64,000 bases of DNA from contig NC_037090.1 in the NCBI RefSeq assembly GCF_002994745.2, forward strand, positions 16,356,001-16,420,000, in the 5' to 3' direction. Made by a program: the position numbers and the translations under genes. The first letter of the stretch is position 1. Each line of letters starts with the position of its first letter. Shown in pieces: positions 11,955 through 21,678 of this stretch. A model generated the notes under the pieces. That model made no database searches. It was not told where the DNA came from and worked only from the letters and a program-made list of their open reading frames with translations. Source of the DNA: Rosa chinensis (Eukaryota > Streptophyta > Magnoliopsida > Rosales > Rosaceae).

Positions 11955-12284
11955 TTAGTGAGTCTTACCCCTCAAATGCATATCTATACATCTTGAACGT
12001 GATCCTGGATTGTCCTTGAACCAAGAGAACTGAAATCTACGTTGTTGACTCCCTTGTTCGGTGAAAGGAAATTCTATCTCGGGTTGAAATGGACCCAACA
12101 AAATATATGCTTTTCGAATACTATCACGCTCATTCACTGGATATTTCCATATGGCACAACGTAATCCAGGATCATGTTCAAGAGCATTGATATTATTTTG
12201 TGGTTCAAGAAGGTTGAGGTTCAACATCAATATTTGGAGAGGATATGGAAGGTTCAGAAACCACATTTGAACTTGAAGACTCAA
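11955..12284 (-). pseudogene. hAT transposase N-terminal (TTF zinc-finger) fragment
   Basis: The minus-strand frame of 109 codons reads DPGLRCAIWKYPVN, RDSIRKAYILLGPFQPE and RRFQFSWFKDNP. These match the N-terminal region of TTF-type/ZMYM1-like hAT transposases (pattern DPGxRxPIWxY..RDxIRxxYxxxGP..RRFQxxWF). Only this part is present: the catalytic domain and the dimerisation domain are missing, and downstream sequence is lost to a G-run and the MITE at 11453-11848. It is a dead fragment. The terminal sequence at 11371 supports a hAT origin. Confidence 0.8.
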
Positions 12285-12320
12285 TATATTTGGAGCAGTT
12301 GTGGTTTGCCGGTGTTGACA

Positions 12321-12638
12321 TTAGGATGGTGACAGTGTTGGGTATACCTTAGTCCCAAGTCTGACTGTCCAACTATTCAATTTGGTCGGGTTCGAAGTCA
12401 CAACGAGTGTAGGCTTGGTCGATCGAAGGCAAGCCGGGTGGACTCTGGTTGGTGAGTTAGTGTTGACAAAGTTAAGTGTCAAAAATTCACAGCTTCTGCA
12501 CTTGTTGTCTTTGTCATTTAGTTGTTGTGCAAGTTTTCTTTTAGTCAAAACCTCTTTGGCTCCTTCAGTTAGTCGTTTTAGAGTTCCAGTATGAAGTCTA
12601 GTTCCCATTTCTGTGTAAGAGATGTTACCCAAAATCAT
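12321..12638 (-). other. Unrecognised open frame near the hAT relic
   Basis: The minus-strand frame is open for 105 codons (peptide beginning ILGNISYTEMGTRLHTGTLK). It contains no domain that I recognise. It lies between the hAT transposase fragment and the long-TIR element at 12688. It could be a further captured fragment or chance. Confidence 0.2.
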
Positions 12639-12910
12639 TATAACAAGTTCATCATTAGTGAAGTTTCTTCTTGATAAAAAAAAAAAAAGTTTACCCCCCT
12701 AAACTTTGGGCCTAAAATCAGTCTAGTCCTTAAACTTTTTTTTTAATCAGACTGGTCCTTGAACTTTCAAACAACATCACCTGAGTCCAAATTCTCCAAA
12801 TGTGAGGTCATAAGCTGAGTTGGAGCCGATAAGGGGGGTCCACACTTCAGCTTTTTAAACCCTGAAGGAGGGCAGAATGAACATTTTCATTTTAATATAA
12901 TTTCTATTTT

Positions 12911-12913
<3 letters not shown>

Positions 12914-12967
<54 letters not shown>
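12914..12967. repeat. (CT)n microsatellite
   Basis: About 27 CT units. It is the inverted counterpart of the (GA)n at 13807-13903, and both occupy equivalent positions at the inner edge of the two TIRs. Confidence 0.95.
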
Positions 12968-12972
<5 letters not shown>

Positions 12973-13600
12973 CTCCCCTCTTCTTCTTCTCCTCTATATC
13001 GGCGACCACCGCTGTAAAAAACCAACAAACACCTCACAATGGTAAAAGGCCCATCTTTGTCCTAATATGGCCTCTTCTTCTTCCTTCGTCTCATCTCTTA
13101 GCCTTTCTCACTCTTCACAACTGAGCTCTCTCAATTTCCACATTTCCCGATTCTAAGCGAGGAGCCAAATAGAGATTTGGAATTGTCGGTGGCACCTAGG
13201 TTTCATGGTGGCGACAGCGATCGAGAAGACGAAGCTACACTCTGGCTGGCTCGGTGCCCGGGACAGGGATGTCACTGTCACCGGTGTCCAGCTCACCAGC
13301 TCTCCTGGGGTTGAGGCCGTCGTCCCGGGAACGTAATCTATCTCTCTCTCTCTACATCTCTTGTTTCCCAACTCTCTAGCCCTAAATCCTTGAGCACCAC
13401 CTCTACTTCTATCTCCAGTACACCATCCAGACCACCTAAACCGCCACCAAACTGAAATTTCTCATCAAACCCACCTTGAATTTCTTCAAGACCAAAAGCT
13501 TGAACACCGCCAACCTCAGCCCCTCTGCCATTTCCACCACCTCAAAACTAACACCTCTACCATCAAGCCCACCCAGGAGCCTCCAGGAGGCTTTGCTGGA

Positions 13601-13699
13601 CCAGTGATTCACCGCGATGTGAAGCCCAACAAGGTGCTACTCGACTCTGATTTCAATGCCAAGATTGACGATTTTGGGCCTGCGAGGTTGGAAACATAG
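13601..13699 (+). pseudogene. Captured receptor-kinase catalytic-loop fragment
   Basis: A 32-codon stretch ending in TAG carries the kinase catalytic loop ([14 protein letters not shown]) and the activation-segment start ([14 protein letters not shown]). This is the spacing found in plant receptor-like kinases, where HRDxKxxNVLLD is followed by DFG. The catalytic-loop Asn is replaced by Lys and the Leu after DFG by Pro. No other kinase subdomain is present, so the piece is inactive. It lies between the TIRs of the element at 12688-14143 and is best read as captured exon sequence, perhaps from an L-type lectin-like receptor kinase. Confidence 0.75.
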
Positions 13700-13803
13700 G
13701 GCAATGAAGTGGTGGTGGATGTGGAGGAAGAAAATGAGGGAAAGACTAAGAAAAAAGAGATTGAGAAGGGGTTTCGGCGTGGTCACCGATATAGAGGAGA
13801 AGA

Positions 13804-13907
<104 letters not shown>

Positions 13908-14706
13908 AAAATAAAAATAAAAATTAGAAATTATATTAAAATGGAAATGTCCATTCTGCCCTCCTTCAGGGTTTAAAAAGCTGAAGTGTATGCCCCCTTG
14001 TCGGCTCCAACTCAACATATGATGTCACATTTGGAGAATTTGGTCTCAGGTGATGTTGTTTGAGAGTACAAGGACTAGTCTGCTTTAAAAAAAAAGTTTA
14101 TGGATCAGATTGATTTTAGGCTCAAAGTTCAGGGGGGTAAACTGAATTTAATTTAAAAAAAACATTTGTCATTTTAAACCATGTGTCAATGAATTTTGAT
14201 CGCTTCGGTTTTGGCTCATGATTTGACATTTTACTCTAACACCTATAAATTAAGAAATTAACTTTGAATTAACTATTTTTCATAATAATTAATTTAACAA
14301 AAACAAAAAACCACAATTTTATATGCACAATGAAAAGAAAAGAAAAAAGTAGCTTTGATTTCAGCTACTCACTACTCGGCTTACTCTAGTGATGGACTTA
14401 AGCTTTTGCCATTCACTTTGTGTTCCAGTGGCAATTAATGCTGCATCTACTTGGGAAAGGAATAAAGTCAGGGCCTAAAATAATTGTCTTACAAATAACC
14501 TTTTATGCCTACAAATGTGAATAGCATGTCAACAGGATCTAAAAGCAAAACACTTTGGTATCAATTTGGAATTCTAAACATATATCTCACTTCAAAACTA
14601 GGTTACAAGCAGACTAGTTCATTAGCCATGTAACGCTAACAGATGAAAATACGATCATGATGAAGGTATATATCACATCGGTTCGAACACTATTAGTTAC
14701 CTCTAG

Positions 14707-14977
14707 AGTATCTCAGTCTTTGCATCAATTAGTTTAATGACGACTGGTTTCTCATCCTTTGCCGGGGTGATCTATAAGAAAACAAAGAAGACATGAAAAT
14801 TTGATACAACAATAAAGAGGAAAATATTCAAAAGAAAAGACAATCGGTTACCTTTTTTGCAAATACTCCAGTTTGATAGTCAATCCTTCGTGGATTTATT
14901 AGAACCCTTTGGGCTAACTTCCCAATCTCAGGATCAAAACCAGGCATAAGCTAATCCAAAGCTTCAATAAAAGTAAC
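14707..14977 (-). pseudogene. Plastidial dihydrolipoyl dehydrogenase fragment
   Basis: Two minus-strand exons with intact splice borders are visible. Exon 14852-14977 reads VTFIEALD, a stop (TAG where the family has a Gln codon), then [20 protein letters not shown] and [13 protein letters not shown]. Exon 14707-14771 reads ITPAKDEKPVVIKLIDAKT and soon meets a stop. The order matches the central NAD/FAD region of plant plastid dihydrolipoyl dehydrogenase (E3 of the plastid pyruvate dehydrogenase complex), which has about 570 residues. The redox disulfide and interface domains are absent. A retained intron means it is not a processed copy. It is probably a captured or duplicated genomic fragment inside transposon-rich DNA. 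Confidence 0.8.
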
Positions 14978-15226
14978 CTGCAGAATAAGATAAAGCTAAA
15001 CTGCTAAAGCCCACACATTTCTCACAAATAATCACAAAAGCAATACAAGCCAATGAAGCTTAAGCCTTTACTACCACAGATTTAATTGAATCAAATCCTA
15101 GCTCTAGCTCAAGAGAAGCTTAAGCCTTTACTGCCACAGCAGATTTAGTGAAAACTTGAAGAACTTTCAGTTGAGAGAGAGAGAGAGAGAGATAAATATA
15201 TATATATACACACACACACACACACC

Positions 15227-15415
15227 ATGGTTATGGATAGCGCATCAGCAACTATCCCTCTTTTGACTGCAACCAGAGCAATAACATTTGACCGCAACCT
15301 TCATTCTTAGAGAAAGAGAAGGAGAGTTACCATGGTTGTGGATAGCACAGCAACAGCTATCCCTCTTTTGACTGGAACCAGAGCAATAACATTTGACCGC
15401 AACCTTAATTCTTTA
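15227..15415. repeat. Direct duplication of about 80 bases, spacing about 105
   Basis: The block starting CCATGGTTATGGATAGC at 15226 recurs from about 15331 with several substitutions. Both copies include CTATCCCTCTTTTGACTG and ACATTTGACCGCAACCTT. A smaller repeat (GAAGCTTAAGCCTTTACT) occurs at about 15055 and 15116. The function is unknown. It may be part of the fragment array near the dihydrolipoyl dehydrogenase pseudogene. Confidence 0.8.
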
Positions 15416-15973
15416 ATCCACGAAATCTTCAATCCACTACAACATACAAAATTGAATTTCACATCAGTCCTTAAACCTCTAAATTGCCACAAATTGGATT
15501 GATTCAATTAAACAAAATTGAACTTACATTGAATTCATTGCCCCAAATTGAGGAGGGAGAGTAAGAGAAGTAGATACGACTTGATCTCTGAGAGAAGTGG
15601 AGAATGGTAGAGCTGCAAAAGGCGAGACGAGGAGGAGGATGAGAGAGTGAGAGAATGGAGAATGACGAGTTAGAATAGGCCGTAGTATCCAGACCAAACT
15701 TTGAGTTCGGGGCTCGGGAATACTTCGGGTGGGCTTCACTATGGACTATACACAATTATAAAAAATAAAAAAAAAAGTATACATCTAATTTTTTTTAAAG
15801 CCCAAATATCTCAGACGGGCTTGAGCCCACCCCACCCGCTAGTGGTAGCTGGGTTAGAAGTTTAACAATGACACCCCGAAACCTATACTCATGCATGGTG
15901 AATGATGAACATGCATGGAAACTAATGAGGGCTGAAATGACAGGTATTGGTTTTCTTAGATATATATATAAAT

Positions 15974-16302
15974 CTAAATCTCGCATATCTAAATCTCGAC
16001 CGTTCAGTTTTTAGATACTACTGTATACATATTCTCTATAAATTTTCAGCAAAATTGATGATCGTTAAGGCATTGATAGTTGCCTTAAAGCTAATACGAT
16101 TCAGGTTGACAGATTCAGTCTGTCCATTGGTTTAAGCAAGTTAGATACCTTAACGATAATCAATTTGGTTGAAAATTTGCAGAGATGATCTATATATTAG
16201 TACCTAAAACTAAATGATCGAGATGTGGATATGCAACCGAAAAGTGATGGAAAACTCAAACTTCAAACGTTAATTTCAAAGCGGAGCTCCACTTTAGTAA
16301 AA
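15974..16302. mobile_element. Hairpin MITE, family A, copy 2 (left end lost)
   Basis: This copy shares the family A core (CGACCGTTCAGTTTTTAG, AAAATTGATGATCGTTAAGG and the reverse-complement arm). It ends AAAGCGGAGCTCC at the right, next to a (GT)n/(TA)n tract. The left terminal part is missing. Confidence 0.75.
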
Positions 16303-16340
<38 letters not shown>

Positions 16341-16692
16341 GAAAGCCGTTCTGAAGCGGGCGTCCGCACTATTGCTAAAGTGCGGACGTCTATGCTTTTG
16401 ATCCACTGAGGTCACGACGGCGCCGCGCCGCTTGCCAAAAAGAGGCCAGGGGTCGGAAGGACCAGTATGCAGTCGGATGGAGTCGCCGGCGACCAGGTTG
16501 CAGCGCTGCTCAGAACCTTCAACCTCAATCTCCTCCGACCTCGATCACTGCCTAAATCACTGCCTAAAAGAGGTCTGGAATGCCTCCGGCCTACGTACGG
16601 CAAGCCCTGCGCTGCTGTCTGCCCCTGAAAGCTGCTGCAGCGTCAACATCCGCGTTTTAGCAATAGTGCGGACGTTCGCCTATAATCGGGCC
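16341..16692. mobile_element. GC-rich MITE, family B, copy 1
   Basis: The ends are inverted: CGTCCGCACTATTGCTAAA on the left and its reverse complement (TTTTAGCAATAGTGCGGACG) on the right. It is flanked by (TA)n on both sides. The interior is GC-rich (CCTCCGGCC, GGCGCCGCGCCGC). It belongs to the same family as 33817-34145. No host protein is recognised. Confidence 0.8.
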
Positions 16693-16713
16693 TATATATA
16701 TATATATATATAA

Positions 16714-17113
16714 TATCCTATCCAGAGTGAGGCCTCACTTTGAAATTAACTTGTGCTTTTAGAGTTTAGGGTCACTTTTCGGTCTCATAATCACATCTTG
16801 ACCGTTCAGTTTTTAAGTGCTAATATATAGATCATCTCTGCAAAATTTCAGCCAAATTGATGGTCGTTAAGGCATTGATTAGTTGCCTTAAAGCTAGTAA
16901 GGTTCAGGATGGACATCAATTTGGCCTTAAAGCTAGTTGCCTTGAGCGAGTTAGATACCTTAAAGATCATCAATTTGGCTGAAATTTTGCAGAGATAATA
17001 TATATTAGTACCTAAAAACTGAACGGTCATAATGTGGATATGAGACCGAAAAGTGACCTTAAACTCTAACCTCACATGTTAATTTCAGAGTGAGGTCTCA
17101 CTCTAGATAGGAT
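16714..17113. mobile_element. Hairpin MITE, family A, copy 3
   Basis: The left end is ATCCTATCCAGAGTGAGGCC and the right end is its reverse-complement form (GAGTGAGGTCTCACTCTAGA, then TAGGAT). It lies between a (TA)n tract and a (GT)-rich tract, and the full palindrome is visible. Confidence 0.85.
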
Positions 17114-17535
17114 ATGTGTGTGTTTGTATTACTCGTTAACGAGTGTGTTTTTTTTTTCTTTTCTTTTTTTAGGAAGATAGTTTAAAGGAGCTTCTATTCA
17201 TGCCTCTAAATTTGGCATTTGGAACTCTCTACTTAATAGACCTCCAACTTACTTTTACAAATACCAATTTGCTATCTACACCTCTCTAATTTTCCTATAA
17301 TGCCCATCGTCCAATAAAATCAAGAAAAACCTTTTTGTTTTAGATTTTATTTATACTTTCAAAAATCAATTGTTAAACCTCCTTCAGTTTTTGAACATTT
17401 AGAATTGCAGCAATTTTTTGTGTGGAAGTTCATCCTTTATGTACGAGTACCAGAGGAATGGGCGCGAGCAACTGAAGGCATATCAACATTTTTATGATCT
17501 TCAAGAGGAGCATCATATTAGGTTAGTGATCATTT

Positions 17536-17910
17536 TGTTAATTTGATATGGGTGATGAGGTATTTCGTAATATGTTGCTTCCAGATTTTGTATATGAGAC
17601 CTATATGTGGAGTTATGTTTTGCGTCTTATGGTGTGGAATGAATCTGTAGCTATTTTTGGCCTAGATCATGGTATAACTTCTTATGAATCCTGGGGATTA
17701 TGGGTGATGCACGACTTTGGTGGAGTTACGGGTTCTTGGATAAAGCAATTTTTTAATTTTTTTTTTGGAAGTTCATCCTTCATTTTACAAGGGAAGTCAA
17801 ATTCTGAAAATTTTGATTACAACGTTAAATTACGTTTGGGGATATATATTTTAGGGTTTACATTGGAAGAGAAATTTTTCCCCAAGTTGAAAACTATTGT
17901 TGGATCATAA
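17536..17910 (+). pseudogene. F-box-associated (FBA) domain fragment
   Basis: The frame opens within an FDMGDEVFRNMLLPD motif and continues with LMVWNESVAIFGLD and ESWGLWVMHDFGGVTGSWIK, the typical FBA_1 signature of plant F-box/kelch-type SCF adaptors. Upstream there is no F-box; 17395-17520 shows only short broken frames. Downstream the frame passes a T-run (about 17752-17766), then LRLGIYILGFTLEEKFFPKLKTIV, and stops. About 120 residues remain, against roughly 350-400 in a full protein. The ATG at 17548 is internal to the domain. It is a truncated relic. Confidence 0.75.
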
Positions 17911-20900
17911 TTCATATACATATTTGTGCCCTAAAACATGAAAATTACTTGTTCTAAAGTCCAATTTAATGTTGACTAATCCAATTTCATTATTCCCCTA
18001 ATCTTGTACTTTTACTTAACCTTTGTGTTTATTTATATATATTTATTATGTTTTCCTTATCATGCTAGGAAATGATGGAGAAGTATGGAAATGAACTAAA
18101 AAGTAAATCTTAGCACATTTTCTTACTCCGGCTAAGAGAAAGCGAACTAGACAAGGAATGAGGGTCGGCAGCCTAATTACACAAACTCCAAATGAGTTGA
18201 AACTTTTCATATCCATTCTAGACATCCTAAGGATCATTTCTTATGAATAGTTCAAAAATAGGTCCAAGTTTCTGACTAAAAGACGAAAACTGCAAAACCG
18301 GACCTATACTGATTCCGCCAGTTTTTTCGGCCAAACTACGGTGAACTAATCTCTGAAATTTAACTACCATGATCTACACTTATCGAGGAACATTTCATAT
18401 GAAGAAGTTGAAGGCCAATTCCGAAGTCTCAGTGAAGATTCAATTGAATGAAGTTTTGGAAGCAAAAAATGAATCCTAGTTGATCGAATAAGGGTAACTT
18501 GGCCGAGAATCCATTTTGGATGGATTTATTGTGCATTTTTGGACTGGTTATGTTCCTACAATTCTCAAGGAGAGTTCTAGAAGAATCCTACAAGATTATG
18601 ACAAGATTAATCCATCATATTATCATTTGGATAATAAGCATGGTGCATAGGGTTCTCTCCATCCTTGTCATTGACTTTGGTGACCCAAAATCACCCCAAT
18701 ACTCTTCAAATTCATGATTCTCATGCACAACAAAGAGAGCAGCTGCTCCTCTCTTTTCCTAATTCTTTTTTTTTTTCCTACACTACACTCTCATAGCTCA
18801 TCATTATTTCCCTCTTTTTACTCTATCTCTTCCATACCCATTTCCCTTGTTTTTAGGATCTATTACCACTCTCATACTCTACCTCCACCTCCATGCTTCT
18901 TACAATGCTAGAGCTGCTCCATTTTGCTTCCATTCATCATTTTACTCCTCACTCTCTTCTCTATATAAGCATCCCTTCATTACACTCTTGAGGCATCACC
19001 CATTCCACCCCACTACATCTTCTTTCTCTCTTCATCTCCTTCATAAAACCTCCATATTCACATTCCAAAATCCAAACTCATAATATCCATACTCCCCTTA
19101 CTACTCCATCTCCTCCATCACCACCACCACAACTACCATCTTCCACCACCATAAACTTTATCACCACCACCATAAACTCCATCACTACCACTCAAAATTA
19201 GCCAAAGAAGCATCATATCTTCATCACCATTCCATTCATCATCAACAAGTTTATAATCCATTCATTCCACCATCAAGGAGGATCTAAGGACATTAAAGGA
19301 GGACAACCATAGAGGAGTTAGTCATCAATTTGTCAAGCTTCAACTAGTTCACTATTTCCTTAAACTCCTTAATTTTCCTTGATGTATTGTAGATTTGGTG
19401 TTAATTTGTATGAATATGAGTGAGTAGTTACTTTGTTGGGGCTAGGGTTGAAAGCGTTAGCCAATCTTGTATGGACTGATGCTAAAATATGATGTTATGC
19501 AATTTTCTTTAACATGTCTACATGCTAGTTCAAGAGTTGAATGCATATGCTTAGACTTTACAACTTTGAGTATGTGTATTTGCTATGTCATGATATAATG
19601 TTTAGAGATTGGTAACCTTTGAATGTTAAAGCATGAAAGCACACTAGGTGTGCATGTAGGGGTTGTGAATTACAATCACTTACAGATAAGCTTGGTTGAT
19701 TTGCATGATTTCTTCATCTCCAAACTTTATGCACTTAGGGTAACGCACTAGGTACCTAACTGGATTGAAATGCATGACGTAAGTGGTTAAGTACTACACT
19801 CGAGAGGGGTTGCTTGATATCACAAAAGGAGCATGTCCATTGTCATACCCGAGAGGGATGCAAGGAGAGAAATTGGTTAATTAATTTAGCATCATTCATA
19901 TTGAAATGCATCAATACTTGCAAGGGAGGTTAGTGGTAGACAATCTAAATCCTAACTTTCATCTATTTGATCACTAGTTTAGTTTAGAGTAATTTAGTTT
20001 ACATTTGAGCATCTAGTTGTTTTCAATTCAAAACTATCTTCAAAAACCAAAATCAAATCACTACTCCATCTTGCACATACTCACCATGAGCCTAGATTTC
20101 CTTGTGAATTTAGATTGTGATTGTACATTTGTATATTTTAGCTCTCCTTAGGTTCATACCCTAGCTAGTTAAATGAATCCAATCCTCGTGGGTTCAACAA
20201 CTTTTCTTAAATCTCTATACTATTACTTGTACCCCTTATAATTGAGGGTAATTATTTGGCTAGCAACTATTATTGTTCGTAGAGATAAGAAGAGATTTTT
20301 TTTTTCTTTATTAATGTCTTTATTGGTAATTTAACATGAGTTGACAAAGTTAACTATTACTTCGAAAAAGATAGAGGTCCAAGTACCAATTTTAGAGATA
20401 TGAATAGAAGCTTCTGCATAGTTTAATGCATGCATAAGGCACCAAGAAAACGCATGCCAACTAAAGAATAGTTCTTCACAGATGTATCCAAGTGACATGT
20501 AGAAGCATGCATGAAAGACTTGTCTCTCCACATATATAAGGATTTTTTTTTAAAGCATAGTCTTGTCTACATAAAAATTAATAGCTATTTGTTGACGTTA
20601 GGTTGCATGAATCGTACTTTCTTTTTGATGGCTTCTTCAAAGGTAGATTCTTCATCTTTGAATAGTTCTCAAAATAAGAAAAAAATTAACGAGAACTTCA
20701 TTAAGTAATTTTTTAATTTTTTTAGAGTCAATTATGATAATGAAGCGAGAGTTACAAACAATAGTTTACTCTTCAAAGCAAAATGAACTTTTACTTAATT
20801 AATTTTATCTACTTGACGTTAAGGCACAAAGGAAGAAAAAAAAAGTTGCAGACTCTAGAACAAATATAACCAATTGAAAAAAAAAGAAAAGTGAACTTAG

Positions 20901-21237
20901 AGTTCGATACCTCCGCTGTTGACTGTTGTTATGGAATCCCCCTCCTTCCACATCACAAAGCCTCATCTCCCCCGACCATAGTCCAGAATCCAGATCAACA
21001 ACTCTAACTAACCCTTCATAATTGACAGCAACGCAGACCAAAAGAAGAAGTGGATAGTTACCCGTATGAATATATGTACACAGTCATAGTAGTTTTTGAA
21101 AATAATAAATTTTTTTATTTATTTTCTGACTTTTTTTTTATCAAGATCATTTTCTGATTCTTTCATCTATGCCAATCATTTATTATTTAATATTTACAGT
21201 GTATAAAAAAAGAAAAATAGATCGTTTATGACAATAC
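17911..21237. other. Long non-coding interval, possibly retroelement-derived
   Basis: No supported protein-coding gene is seen over about 3.3 kb. From about 18050 to 20270 the sequence has a C/T-rich block (18720-19300) with CTCTATATAAGCATCC at about 18958, resembling a TATA box. This is followed by a long AT-rich leader with several dispersed CGAGAGGG motifs (19800-19860). The arrangement resembles the 53.3-55.5 kb interval (purine-rich stretch, TATA-like box, long AT-rich leader). Both could be untranslated parts of non-autonomous retroelements, but no LTRs were found. Confidence 0.3.
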
Positions 21238-21245
21238 AATATTGA

Positions 21246-21441
21246 CACAATGAGGTTGGTCTAGTGGAAGCATGCTAGGTTGCAAGTGGGGCAGACGCTG
21301 TAAGACTTCCCCTGGTAATAAGAGGTCTCTAGTTCGAATCCCAACTTGTGAAAAACATGCCTTGAGGAGGAGGAGCCATACCCGAGTTGCTCTCGGCCCC
21401 AGAGTGATAGCTTACTTAGCCACTATTTTGTTCACCGAAAA
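21246..21441 (+). mobile_element. tRNA-derived SINE
   Basis: A polymerase III A-box (TGGTCTAGTGG, about 21257) and B-box (AGTTCGAATCC, 21331-21341) are spaced as in tRNA genes. The head has no full cloverleaf, and a body with an A-rich end follows. The 8-base sequence AATATTGA flanks the element at 21238-21245 and 21442-21449 as a probable target duplication. It lies about 240 bases upstream of the PTST3-like start codon. Confidence 0.75.
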
Positions 21442-21649
21442 AATATTGAGTATTCTCAGAAAAGAACAGAGCAAAACGAAAATTGGGCTGCGGACTGAAA
21501 TTAAGCATGAGATCACCCTTATTGGGCCAATTACATCAAAGCCCGATATAAGAGAAGCAAACCATTTTCGTAATCATTTACCATTTACCATCTACTATTT
21601 ACCACTCACCCACTTCTGAAAATCACACCCAACAAAAAAATCTTAACCA

Positions 21650-21673
21650 ATGGTGCTGCAACTTCACCGATGA
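21650..21673 (+). promoter_or_regulatory. Upstream mini-ORF overlapping the PTST3-like start
   Basis: An ATG at 21650 opens a 7-codon frame (MVLQLHR). Its TGA overlaps the first in-frame ATG of the main gene at 21670 (ATGA). If it is in the transcript, it could favour re-initiation at 21679 (the ATG of MATLSQ). The transcription start is not known, so this is only suggestive. Confidence 0.4.
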
Positions 21674-21678
21674 GAGTG

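Larger units (their letters stand above)
11371..12650 (-). mobile_element. hAT transposon relic with a transposase fragment
   Basis: The left end CAGTGGCGGATCCAGGATTG at 11371 is a typical plant hAT terminus. A transposase N-terminal fragment follows on the minus strand (11955-12284), interrupted by a hairpin MITE (11453-11848). A possible decayed far end lies near 15815-15855, where a (GGGCTTGAGCCC) motif common near hAT ends occurs. It is too degraded to fix the boundary, and no target duplication was found. Confidence 0.55.

Noticed and set aside
21246..21441. A genuine tRNA gene
   Set aside because: A and B boxes are present, but the arms do not fold into a full cloverleaf and there is a target duplication. 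A SINE fits better.
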